From Azolla caroliniana (Eukaryota > Polypodiophyta): a DNA stretch of 64,000 nt. How positions within the stretch are numbered: position 1 is the stretch's first letter; each line of letters opens with the position of its first letter. The position numbers were made by a program, and so were the translations under genes. The notes beneath the pieces were generated by a model. The model was not told the DNA's origin. It saw only the letters and a program-made list of their open reading frames with translations, and did not search any database. Below, piece after piece: positions 1-12,200 of this stretch. The DNA is taken from NCBI GenBank assembly GCA_043228905.1, contig JBHGNT010000018.1, forward strand, positions 15,066,001 through 15,130,000, in the 5' to 3' direction.

Positions 1-15
1 CTATGGTTAAAAAAT

Positions 16-165
16 CAGAAGAAGAAGAAGAAGAAGAAGAAGAAAAAGGAAAAAGACAGGGTAAAAAATCTAGCTCTGCTTTCTGATTTCTGACACACAG
101 GTGGAGCAGGAGCAGGAGCAGGAGAAGAAGAAAGGAGAAGGAGAAGGAGAAGGAGAAGGAAGCTT
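16..165. repeat. Purine-rich GAA / GGAGCA microsatellite tract
   Basis: The plus strand is almost pure purine. It shows GAA repeats near 16-50, GGAGCA repeats near 102-125 and GGAGAA repeats near 133-160, with a short break between. Open frames through it are low-complexity products of the repeat. A (CT)n run follows at about 222-245. Confidence 0.85.
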
Positions 166-337
166 CTTCAGCTTCTTTCTATGTAGTACTGTAATGGTGT
201 GAATAAAGAAGACCAAGAAACCCTCTCTCTCTCTCTCTCTCTCTGTGTCCTGGCCTGCCTCCCATGGCTGGCTTTGTGGGCGATTTGGGAGAAAGAGACC
301 CTTACCTTTGTGGCCACTTGGGTCGGTCAATTCTCGG

Positions 338-470
338 GTCGCATCCGTCCGAATGTCCGCCCGCCCACCCATTGGGGTGAACCACCGAATGTGTCTGCCG
401 ATGGCTGGTCATTCGGATTGATCCGTCCATCCGAATACCTGCCCGCCCGCCCATTGGGGGCGAATCGCTA
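338..470. repeat. GC-rich diverged duplication, about 82 bp period
   Basis: Two related blocks (about 338-385 and 418-465) share a core reading 'atccg..cgaat', then 'cgcccgccca' and 'cattgggg'. They stand out as GC-rich in an AT-rich surrounding. I recognise no gene here. Confidence 0.6.
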
Positions 471-657
471 ACTGTGACCACCGAAGACCTGAACCAACAC
501 AGCACGGGAATATGGGTTTGGCAGTCTCCATTCAATCCATGACCTCAGAAACCTACCTTCCTTCGCAGCGAGCTAGCTACTGCCACTTCAAGTGGTTCCC
601 ACACTTTCCTTCTCATGTTCCACGTCCATCTTCCCAATGTATCTATCTCGAGTGTGT

Positions 658-850
658 GAGCATGTGATTCTATGGGTAAATGAAAGCATACAAGTATGTA
701 AACATGTATGCGTATGACACGTATCCTGAGTGAGCGTGTGATTTTGTGTGTAAATGAAAGCATACAAGTATGCATTTGTGTATGCGCATGACACTTATCT
801 TGAGTGAGCGTGTGATTCTATGTGTAAATGAAAGCATACGAGTAATTTGT
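658..850. repeat. 74-bp tandem repeat, three copies
   Basis: Copies begin at 658, 732 and 806, each with 'gagc.tgtgatt' followed by 'taaatgaaagcatac'. The period is exactly 74 bp between the three starts. The third copy decays after about 845. The tract leads straight into a (TG)n microsatellite. Confidence 0.85.
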
Positions 851-917
851 ATATGTGTGAGTTCAAGTGCCTTAGTATGTGTATAAGAGCACTTATGTAA
901 ATTGACTTTGCATAGAT

Positions 918-918
<1 letters not shown>

Positions 919-980
<62 letters not shown>

Positions 981-1000
981 TGTGTGTGTGTGTGTGTTTA
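919..1000. repeat. (TG)n microsatellite
   Basis: About 80 bp of nearly uninterrupted TG dinucleotides with one CGCG interruption, and a shorter (GT)n at 1083-1101. The valine/cysteine and threonine/histidine open frames over it are translation of the dinucleotide repeat only. Confidence 0.95.
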
Positions 1001-1169
1001 TATTTTATTGTGAGTGTATGTATGTATATGAGCATTTTTGTTTTTATGTATACGTATATATGTGTATATCAATATGCAGAAGTGTGTGTGTGTGTGTGTG
1101 TATTATGTATGTATATGTTTATGTGTATGATTATATATGCATGTGTATTGTATTGGTAAAAATGCTTAT

Positions 1170-4100
1170 ATATATGTTAATGTGTAGGATGATTGAGTAT
1201 GTTTGTGTGGGAGTATCTATATGTTGACCTGCATGTGCCAGATGAGTTGTGATTGTGTGTATAAATTTCTATGTATATGTGATGTTTATATATGGATGGA
1301 TGTACATACATGTAGATGTAGGGGTATGTTGTGTGGGAGGGGTGTTTTGGGAAATTTGAAGTTTCCCTTGGGTTAGGTCCTTCGGTAACCTAGTATGAAA
1401 GGAAGAGGGAGTGTAACACTGACACAAGAATGGTGTCGTCTGCAACAGATCCAATAACAAAGGCAACAATAAGAGCAGAAGAACTCGCCAATGGTCGCCC
1501 CTCAACCTCCTCTCTTTTCATCTTTCTGCTACTTGTCGGGGTGAGTAGTAGAGAAAGGAGGGTGGAGCATTTCATTTCTCCCTTCCATGGAATTTTCCAC
1601 GAAGGGTCTAGGTCCTCGTGGACCCGATCCGTGAAGGGTTTTCTTTGTCATCGATGTCTTTTGGATGACGGAATGCCTTAGTATAGCGAGTTTGTAATTT
1701 TCCTATTTCAACATGGAAAATGCTTTGGTACTTGGATTTGGATTTGGATTTTTGAGCCGAATATTTTGTTTCGGCCGTCTTGAAGCTTTTTTTTTATGAC
1801 GATGATGGATCCACTAGAACTTTGAGCCAAAATTTCACCTCTTACTAAAATAACTCCTCTTCACATAGATTTATGCTCGAATATTGTGATCCTAATCTGA
1901 AAATTCCCTTGTGATCCTCGAGTAGATATCAATTTTGTAAAAACTTAAAATATACCAAATTGCATCATTCATCAATAAATAAATCGATTTTATAATACAT
2001 CAAATCAATTTTGTTTGCTCTCAACTCATACTAACACTCATGTTTGTATAGATTGACCCTATTACATAGAGTGTATGAAATAATGAAGATAAAAATCAAA
2101 TAGGAGTTGTCTCAAAGTGATGCTTGAGTTTTGGCGTAGAGTCCTCAATCTACAATGAATGGCTACATTGCCTCTTCTTGTGTAGCCTCATGACTTCTGT
2201 CAAGCTAGATTTTGGAAGAGCTTCCGTCTCAAATCCCAATTTTTTCCGTCTTGCTCATTTTATAGCATTTTGGTGCTCCCTCCCAAAAAAAAATAGTGGT
2301 GCCTATTTGAACATGCACCATTGCTTTCCCTTTTTTATGCGCCTATCCTTACTTTAACAAGGGCACCTAGTGCTAGCAAAATGATTATCAACATGTTCAT
2401 CCTCATCACTTTCTCATTGTCACCCACATATTCCCTTCGAAAGTTCTAATATAAGTTTGAACCCTTGAACTTACTATTTGGAATGGTTAACTATTGCCAT
2501 CTATCAAGATTCAACTCATTTGTGCTACTTCTTTACCCATAATCCTAACCTATCATAAACTTAGTTCTTGACACTTTCATTGTCTATACACACCATGTCA
2601 TGACAACATACCGAGATTTTGTTGTTACATTTTGTGATAGTGGATAGTGCCTCTTACGAGTCTGAGTTTCTAAGATTGTTTCGCTTGTTCAGGCTTGAAC
2701 ACGGCCTTTCATTTACCATAATTGTTGCAGGTCCATGCTTCTATGATGAACTAGCGTAGTATGGCCGCATCAATAACTTTGTAGTATTCGTTTACGTGGC
2801 ATCCCTATAATGCCTTTTGTGTGGATGAGAGATCTCAAATTATTTTACACTTTATTGTCCAACAAATAATCGTTATCATCATATGCATGCTAATGAATAG
2901 GCATTGCCCAACTCTGCTTCCACCAAACATAGTATAGAATAATTGACCTTGAACCAATCTAATGTGAAAATCACACCTTGAATGTTGATAGATCAAATCA
3001 AGGTGAACCAAAGTGGGTGTTCAAGTCAATCACACCCTTAGAAACTTTAAACACAGTAATGCGTTACAACCATGACAATAAGCCCCACGTCCATATATGT
3101 AAACTTCACGTAGGGAAATTGCTTGGCATTGTTTTCCACCCTATGTCAAGTGTACAAGTATCCCCGTGCAAGTGTTATCATAGACCTTATCAACTTTAAA
3201 ATGCATACATTGACGTTGGTTTGCTTCTTAGTTGTCCTTGGTTCACATGATTATACATTAAGCCCCCTAAACCCTTATAATATATTGTTGTATGACCTAA
3301 TATCATGTTATTGATCATTGTCCTTGCATAGAACATACCCCATGCCCAAGGTCATGCTATCATTGTCTTATATTCCTTGATGATCATGATATAAGTTGGC
3401 GGTTGTTATCCAACCTTAAAGTGTATATATAATGAACAACTCATGGTTATTGAATCTTGGCTTCATCTCACAAATATTTAATAACAAATTGTATTTAAAC
3501 ACGATGACAGACACTTTTGAAGAAAAATAAAGCAACCTTTGATTTGCTATTCTTGCAAATGATTATTCTAACCGCCTTGTTCACGATAGTACATTTTCCC
3601 ATTTTTCAAAAAATATGATTGGCAGAACCTAGGATGTTTCATTCTACATTGAAAATCTAGAGGTTGTACAAACTCATGTCTTTTAAGGATTACTATAATT
3701 GAACACTTATGATTGCTTACTTTTTATCTCGTGGTGAATTACATGGTCATCCAAAGTGCGAGATAAAACATTAACAAAATTATGTCATTTTTAAGTCCAA
3801 CTTACTTCATTTGCATCCCATGCATTGTGTACAACTCTTGGCAATTGGGTTGATTTCAAAGTTTTTGCTTCTATGACGCTATTTAGATTTTTTAGCATCA
3901 ATATGATTACTAGTTTGCATCACTTACTATCAAGGATCGTCCTATTCAATCGATAAAACTACAATAAAAGAGTATGCATTGTCAACCCTGTGTGCCATAA
4001 TATGGACCATACGTGCATTCGCATTCGAGAATGTTTCATTTTTTTTTCCCAAAAAAAACTCTTTCCATTAGTTATAAAATTTTACAAATGAGATTGTTAT

Positions 4101-7100
4101 GTACAAATCCCTGTAGGGGTGCGATAGTTCCATCTTATGTGGATGCCCACTGACTCAAGAAAGGGAGACGACAACCATTGTTAGATGAAGGCTATTCGTT
4201 GTCTTTCAACTCCATCAGAGCCGCCCTTGAGGCCATCATATGGTAAACCCCCTCGAAGTATGATAAATACTATACTTTTGTATTCGTTATTTATCATAAG
4301 GCAATTTTTTTAAAGGTAAGAAAGTTAAGGTAAAAAGTGTAAAAAAAACATGAGAATGTTTTGATAACATATGCATTCATATGAAAAAGACTGTTTGCCA
4401 ATGCATTTGAGTATATTACGTACTATGCTTTGCACAATTCCTAGCCAATCTTTCAAGGTTGATGCCTACATAACTCCACTATTGTCTTGAGGATTGAGGA
4501 TACATAGTATTAATTTAGATTAATACAAATAGAAGTGTTGGAACTTGTCTACATTCACATGATTGCACATAATTTCGTTGGTTGAGTAGGTAGAGATGAA
4601 TGGATATGTTAAGATCAAATAAGTAGATACATTACAAAATGGTTGGGAATGAACATGTTGGTTATAATTTTTAAAATTGTTGTCAATGAACTACCTAATC
4701 TTTTTAACATTTACTTGTATTGTAGTTAAACTCGCTAGAGGGCATCAAATCTTTAGTGTTGCACAAAGAATGTTACTATTTATATCGCAAATATGTATTC
4801 CACAAAAGTGATGTTTTATCTCGAGGTAAATTTAGCCCTTGGCCAAGTAATAATAAGGGCTACTCTAGAATTTATTGCAATTCGTAAAAGGTCACAAAAC
4901 CTCTCCCAATTCTCGAAACACTAAATAAACATAGGAAGAAGGAAGAGTATATAGTATATACTGTTGTTTTTTAGGATTTGAACATGAACCTTAACCTTCA
5001 AAACTTAAGAATCAAGATTATCAGTTGACAATTAGAACCTCGTTATCCAAGATAATCTATCAAGTGATTGCAAATAATCAAACATATTTACATTGTGGCA
5101 TTTTTTGGAAGTTGGTGACCTTGGGTCGTGTTCAAGTGGCATTTAAGAAGTTACAACAATATTTTGATGTCATTAGTTTTTGGATGGTCTTATTGCCTCT
5201 ATTCAAGTATTTATTTTTTTCAATTTTCATAATCGACCATGTGTGGTATTGAAGAGAGTTGCGACCACTTGTTGGTATGGTGAGTATAATGAAACAAAAA
5301 CTTAACCACACATTTATTGTCTAAAAAAATGCAATGTGTTACCCATATAGGTGTACGGGAGGGTTAATGTGTAATGTATAAGGTGTAATGTGGAAACATT
5401 GAATAGAGAGTGTGTGTTTACACATTTGGCTTTTTGTATGCATGTGTACAAGAGTGGGGAAGTAGGTGTAACTACCCCCATTCGGCTTTTTGTAATGTTT
5501 GATCAAATATTGTACTATTTAAACCCCACCCATGGGGCATGAAAGAAGGAAGGAAATATAGTGAAGTTACCCCCAACTCGTTTCTATCTCGATTCCCTCT
5601 CTCTCATTCTCTCTCTGTATGTGTCTCTCTTCCTCTCTCCCACATTCGAACCCCTTGGGAGCCACCCCCCACCCATCAACAAATGATGCTATTACTATCC
5701 CTATTCATGTCATATATTTATAAAAATAATACATTGACAATAACACGCTTGATAGAATCACATTACAACGCCGCTGAGATGACATAAAATTTCATGTTTC
5801 TCCAAGGAAAAAGAATGCATTTCAAATGCCTTGTTCACATTAAGAGGGATATTTTGATACTTATTCTAAACCTAACTTGCAATTAATATGGTTCTCCTTG
5901 AAGAAATTGAACCACAATTTGTTTCATTGGTTTTCTCCATATAGAGAGGATATATAAAGTGTGAGCATATACGAGACAAATGTGAAACAAAATGATGTTC
6001 CATGTTAGTGCATGTTGTGATATCTCGCTTCGTAAGTCAACTTTCCATTATAATAAAAAACACGGAATAAAGTGTTAACGTAATGTGGATATTTATTGTA
6101 CAAATTCATTGTATTGGGACACACACTGAGAAAACTTTGTCATGGAACCTTCTGACATAACATAACTCTCCATATACATACTGGTCTATCATCAACTTGG
6201 AGAAATCAGGGGATTTCTTAATGCAAGGTAGTCTAATAATTAATGATCACATTGGTCGATTGTCAATAGCTCACTAGAAGAATATTGGTTTTACAAAGTT
6301 CTCATTATGTCAATTGGTTTTTAGCCACTAATATTGAATTAAGAAATAAGGTTATCGTATGGAGAGTATGATAATAATAGCCATATGCAAGACTCCAAAG
6401 CACGGGCATAATTATGTTAATCTCGAGCTTCATGCATTTAAGCTCCATTGTTCCATAAAATAAGTTTTTGATGACTACATTTGCTCCTACTACTTTGTTT
6501 CTCAAGGATATTCTTAGGAGAAAAACTATTTGAGTGGAAAGAAACCCTATTTTAATTCAATTGGTTTTTGAATGGTTTTTGAAGTAGACAGATGAGATAT
6601 AACATGTCACTTCTCACGTGGATGGAGCATTATGGTGTTGGAAACAATCTCTCACAAAAAACAGCTAAAACTATTATTTGTTTCCAACATTTTAGTGTGA
6701 ATCGGGCAAATTCTGATGTCTCTAACACCATTCATGACATGCAAAGTTGTCCATTATTGCCTAATTCTTTGGTCTCTATATTAGAGGTTGCAAGATATAT
6801 GTTATGAAGTGGAGGACAATAAATTCACATCGTGCCATCCAAGACGATATTCTTATATTGTGCTAGTCATAAGTAGATTTTCAACAACTTGCAATTGATG
6901 AGTTTCAAAGACAAACAGGGCTCACATGAAAGATGCACTATTCACATATTGTCATATGTAAATGGTATATTTTCTATTCTCATAGGTAGATCTTTGACAA
7001 CATCAAATTGTAATAGATGAATTTCGAAGACAAGGTTTAATGAGATGATAGTGACGGTTTCAAAGGCTAGTGGATTGAGAACAATTGACAACTGCTCTTG

Positions 7101-7876
7101 TTGCATTCGCAACCAATACGGCATAAGGCAGTTTGGACTCCTCAACCAACAATATCAACGTGGAGGTACAACTTTGTTGATACATAGATGCATTCTCAAT
7201 GTAACACACTTGGAGGTGACACAAATATCTAGTAGAACTACATCAAGGAGATATGCATCACATGAAGCCAACAGTTCTATGAAAGATATATTACAATAAC
7301 CAATTGATATGGACATCAAAGATCTATGTATCACGTAAAGGCAACCCCTTTCATTTAAGATGTATTACAATGATCAACATGCATATCAAAGACTTGGTTC
7401 ATACAAATGGATTTGGAGTCTCAAGGAGAAAGGGGATCACAGTGACATCCTATAGATGCACCATCCAAACAAGGAGGTAAACTCAACTAAATGTAGTTCA
7501 TCCAAACATCCGACATTACTCAAACAAGAGTCACACTGGAAATTGTCACCAAATTTTGCAACTAGTTTTAAGAATTTCATAATTCTTTTTTATTCTCTAA
7601 TAAACAAATCAATTCTTCAAAAATTTAGATTTAATTGGGTCCACTTCTTGGATTCCTAAAGACTTTGCCTTCTTTGGAGATAAAGGTAGGTCACTTTGTC
7701 ATTGAAACTTATTTGCATTCGTGAAATTAACGACTATTCATTAACGTTCTTATATTTACCCTCTCATTAACCACTAGTTAATATAATATGGAAGTATTTA
7801 AAACAATGGCAAATATATTATTCTTTTTCAGATTGTCAAAAACTTTGGGATAAATAGGTACAATCCTTGCCAATGC
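1170..7876. other. AT-rich intergenic DNA, no supported gene
   Basis: I examined both strands and found only short open frames (under 85 codons) without recognisable motifs. The base composition is AT-rich with few CpG, which fits old, decayed transposon DNA, but I could not identify a reverse transcriptase, integrase or transposase remnant. A (CT)n stretch lies at about 5596-5640. The minus-strand gene ends at 7877. Confidence 0.6.
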
Positions 7877-9248
7877 TTAGAATTGTTTAACTGCTTGCTC
7901 AAAAATGAACTCAAGGATTTCATCAACAGCAGATTGTTTTGCTTCCATCTGTCACAATCATCAGGTTTGTACAAGACATGAGAAACGATCGCAATAAAAC
8001 CAATTCAGTATAATTGTGAATTAGATTCAACTATGTCATCTTTGATCATCGAAATTTATATACTCATATATGAATTACATATATTAATGTTATCTTCGAT
8101 CATTGAAGTTTACACTCATATCTTTGATTAACATGTCACATCATCTAGTTACATCTATAATGGCTTGAGGTTTCTGCATATCAAAGCATATTATGCTCAA
8201 CCACACATGAAACTTTTACATCCTTAGCAATGGATACAATATATAGATTCAATAATTCACATCCAATGTACCCAAAAACATTGATAATGCCAAGTTCATT
8301 GCCTTTCAAATCCATGTATAAAGCAACTTGGTTAATGTTATTGAACATGAACAACCCATTGCAATCACTCCACGATATCATGGTACACAACTCTAGCCAA
8401 TTTGAAGGGCCATATGACTATAGTTACTCTTAGATGTTGAGAAAGGCTAAGGTATCACAAATCGGAAATTGGTGGGAGAGAAGATAACTATTTCATACCC
8501 TTGGGAGTTGATTTTGAAAAACTACTGCTATAGACATCATTGGTCTTCATTAGAAACCAAGGCTAGTTTTCTGCAATGACGTGCACATTCATCTTAGGTA
8601 GACCCTACATGGTCAACTGTTGAGGACTTCAGGTATATTGAAGTGTTTGCCATTGCAGTTGAATCTTGTTATCAGACTAATAACTAAGATGTTCTATGTT
8701 GATTGCATATCAACAAAAGGCCCCCATGTTTTGTATCTCATGTACTACCTAGCATGAAAAAAAACCTCGATATGATATTGATATTGATATTGATTGCCTT
8801 GGAGAGAGTTTTGCATGCATTTGGATATGGGTTTTCTCTCTGTTCAAAAGGATGAATTTTCATGCATTGTTCGTTGGGAGAATGAAGCCCAAAGATTCTG
8901 AAGGGACAATTAAAGGATCGAAAGCCAATGAATTACCTGCCAGTTCAATAAAGCTTCCAGACCTTCCTCACATTTGAAGTAAAGTAAAAATGGCTTATCC
9001 CTGAATTTGCAGGCACTCAAACGATCCAATGTTGCAGTGGTTAAATGTTTGCAGGGGATATTAGCACTCTTCTTCTTCAAGATCCTGTAGTAATTTTCCA
9101 GCCTTTCAGCTTCTTCTTTATCAGCTTTCTCTTTGCTCCTCTGAATAAGCATCGCAAAATGACCCTTTATCACATCGACAATCCGTAGACTTTCTTTACT
9201 CCAATCCAACTTTTTGTTTCCTGCCTGGGAAGGAGTCTCTGTTACAAC
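7877..9248 (-). CDS. SPAG17: SPAG17-like exons 18-19, C-terminus and stop
   Basis: Exon 18 (8937-9248) encodes a helical, lysine/glutamate-rich segment including RSKEKADKEEAERLENYYR and ends CAG before GTAATT. Exon 19 (7877-7948) encodes MEAKQSAVDEILEFIFEQ and ends at TAA; its acceptor is GTGACAG. The C-terminal ASH-like domain of animal SPAG17 is not evident. The last intron (7949-8936, 988 bp) shows no other gene. Confidence 0.7.
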
Positions 9249-12200
9249 CTATGTCTGACATATAATGTGAGCATGAAAACATAAAATATAACAGAACATT
9301 GCAATGTATCCTAAGATTTTACGAAAATTTCTACATAGAATCCATGTAAGGAATCATCAAGATTGATTTGGATAATGATCTTTAGCATAGGAATATTCTG
9401 CAAAAAAACAATAATATACTAATAACTAGTGGCTAGGAAAGTGGGAGCTTTTAATGTTTCTCTACGTATGCACTCAAGAGGATGCCTTATATGTCACACT
9501 ATGAAAATAACATGAAATTTGAAAGAAAGGATCTGATAACTGTGACACATATAGGAAGCAGTAGATAAACAACACTATGTGTGCAAGACAGTTCAAAAGC
9601 TACTAACTACTGGCTATGAAAAGTGGGAGCTTACAACTTTCCACTTCATATGCATTTAGGAAGTCGCCTTATATGTCACACTATGACAACAACATGAAGT
9701 TTGCAAGAAAGGATTTGATAACTTTTGTACATATAGGAAGGAATAGATAGACAACACTATGTGTGCAAGACAGTTCATGAACATTAAAATTCTCAGAACA
9801 ACATAATCTCTATGACGGTTTCGCAATTTCGGAAGAATCAGATACCCCTGTGGTTGCCCAACTGTTGGGATTTAAACGAGGTAGTTCATATAATGGCTTC
9901 TCAAGCAGGGCAGGATCAGATGCATCCACAAACACGTGGTTATAGGCTGTTGAGATACAATAAGAATGACAGAATTTTTTCTCAGGTTCAGGTTGTTACG
10001 ATTTCCTCTATGGATGGTATTAGATATCTTGTCTATTGAAATATGAACATTGATGTCTTTCTTTAGTATTCATGACTACTAGCTTACTTTAGAAGCTCCA
10101 CTTGTTGATGCCACCTGACCTTCAGCATCAAGATTCTCAATTACATTACTGGGATAGTTTAGCATGTCCAACTCCAAGTATGGTAGATTCTCCATCAGGC
10201 ATTCCATTTCTTTACTCTGTTCCTCAGTCAAAGCTGGATATTCCCGAAAATGTCTATAAGAAATTGGAAGGGTATTTTCAGTTTTTGGGGGTTTCTTGAA
10301 TGGTTTTTTCTTCAAAACTGGAGGTGAGGTATAATAAATGGGTCTCAAGTCTCCCCTTGCATGAGAACAAATTTGTTTTCTGGCTTTGGAGATGTTACCA
10401 AAGGTATCCTCTTCAAACTCATTTTTTTGCAAACTATCAAGAATTTCCTCTCCATCAAAAGATGATGGGAAATATTTCTTAACAAAAGTATGTAGAAGAA
10501 TATCATTTGGAGTACTGCGGATTGTTTCAGAAATGTGGATTAAATCCCTTTCCTCCAGCTGAGTTTTAAAAGTATCTTTACCAAAAATTTCATACCCGTG
10601 ACCACCTTCATGAAAAACAAAAATGCGTGTGCTGGGTCCTTTAAGCAGATATCCTGATGGCTTTGCTGAGCGTATTCTTTCAAAGAATTTGGAGATAGAT
10701 ATGCCCTGTTTGGAATGTGCTAATTTCTTTCCAGGGCCATGCTTGTCTACCTTTGAGACCTTTGGAGAAAAATGTTTATCATTAGCAGAAAATGTTGTCA
10801 CTGCCTGCTTTGAAAAAACATTCTTTTCTTTGGAAGAGCTTGCTGCTGAAGTAATCTTTGCAGAACCATGTTTAGGTTTACCCTTCGAAGTACTATTGAC
10901 ACGGAGAATTTCGAAGTTACAACCTTCTGAAACACGAAAACCATTACCAGTGCAATCCTCATGCGATATTATGCCCTTGTCCTGTTTCAAAAGCAGAAAA
11001 CAACAATCAATCTACACACATAAGAATCTCGGTCTGGCATTATGTCAATGACTAATTTCTGAGGAAATTTGGCAGTATAATCTCTTACCAAATCAAATAT
11101 ATACAATCTATCTCGTTGTTGCTGGTGACATTCTTTGTCTAGAATGTGTGTATGCTCCCAGATATCAAGATCTTTCACCTTATCAGCTGGATTTTCGCTA
11201 ATTATTGTTGTTGTCATATTAGAAGCATCCAGAATGACAGAACCTCCTTTGGTATAAACACATTTTCCATCTGGCAAAGAGAGATGCAATCCACCACTTT
11301 CTTTGCACCATTTAAGGTTATATTGATTTTGACCACATAAAAATTCCATCATGGTATTCTTTGTATCTGAATAGACAGTAGGATAGTTTTCCTTTTGGAT
11401 TTGCCAAATCATTGAATGTGATTCTGTGCCATGCGGACTTGCAAAAGAATCATCACAGGAATTTGGAGACTCCTTATCAGTACTACTAATACTGAGGTTA
11501 TTTGCAGACTCTGGCATCTGCTCTTGGGATATGGAGCAATTTTCACAAGATGGAATGCCAACATGAACATATTCATTAGATAAACGACCAAGATGACTTG
11601 AGTACATATGAGTTCCATCAGAATGGTAGACTATTAACTCATCTTTCTTAGTCTGCACTGTAGTTACAAGGTCCTCACGGCTTTCTATATGACATGCTGT
11701 TTGAAAATCAGCTATCTGGACTACCCTTCTCTTTGGCAACAGATAGAGAGTGGGCTTCAATGCATGCTCAGATGTAACTTTAACTAAACCATCATATGGA
11801 TTGATTGTTTTAATTTCTTTTTCCTCTGGGGGTGCTATTGATGTCTCTGCAGCACCTTTCTTCTTCTTACTAGCTGTCATTTCTCTTGGGGTCTCCTTCT
11901 TTGCCTGTTTAGATTCCTTCTGAGTCTTTGATTTCACGTTTTTTTCTTCCCCTACTTTGATTTCTACTTTTTTTGATTCTCCATTATCTAAAGGCTCGTC
12001 AGGGTTCAACTGATCAACTTGATTCTTTGTACCTTCTGATCCCACCTGTACATGTGAATTGAGCTTAAGCTTCACATGAGTCTCCCCTCATCAGAATAAA
12101 TAAATCATTATTTTTATCTTAATGTAAGAAATCCTGCTCTCGTAAGGCCTTTCCCCTGTATACATTGCAACATCCCATCTGAATTGCACACAGAAACCAA

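Noticed and set aside
902-1227. Cysteine/valine and threonine/histidine-rich open frames
   Set aside because: They are translations of the (TG)n microsatellite with no other sequence support.
1269-1681. Possible small genes on either strand near 1.4 kb
   Set aside because: No recognisable domain, splice structure or conserved start; not better than chance open frames.
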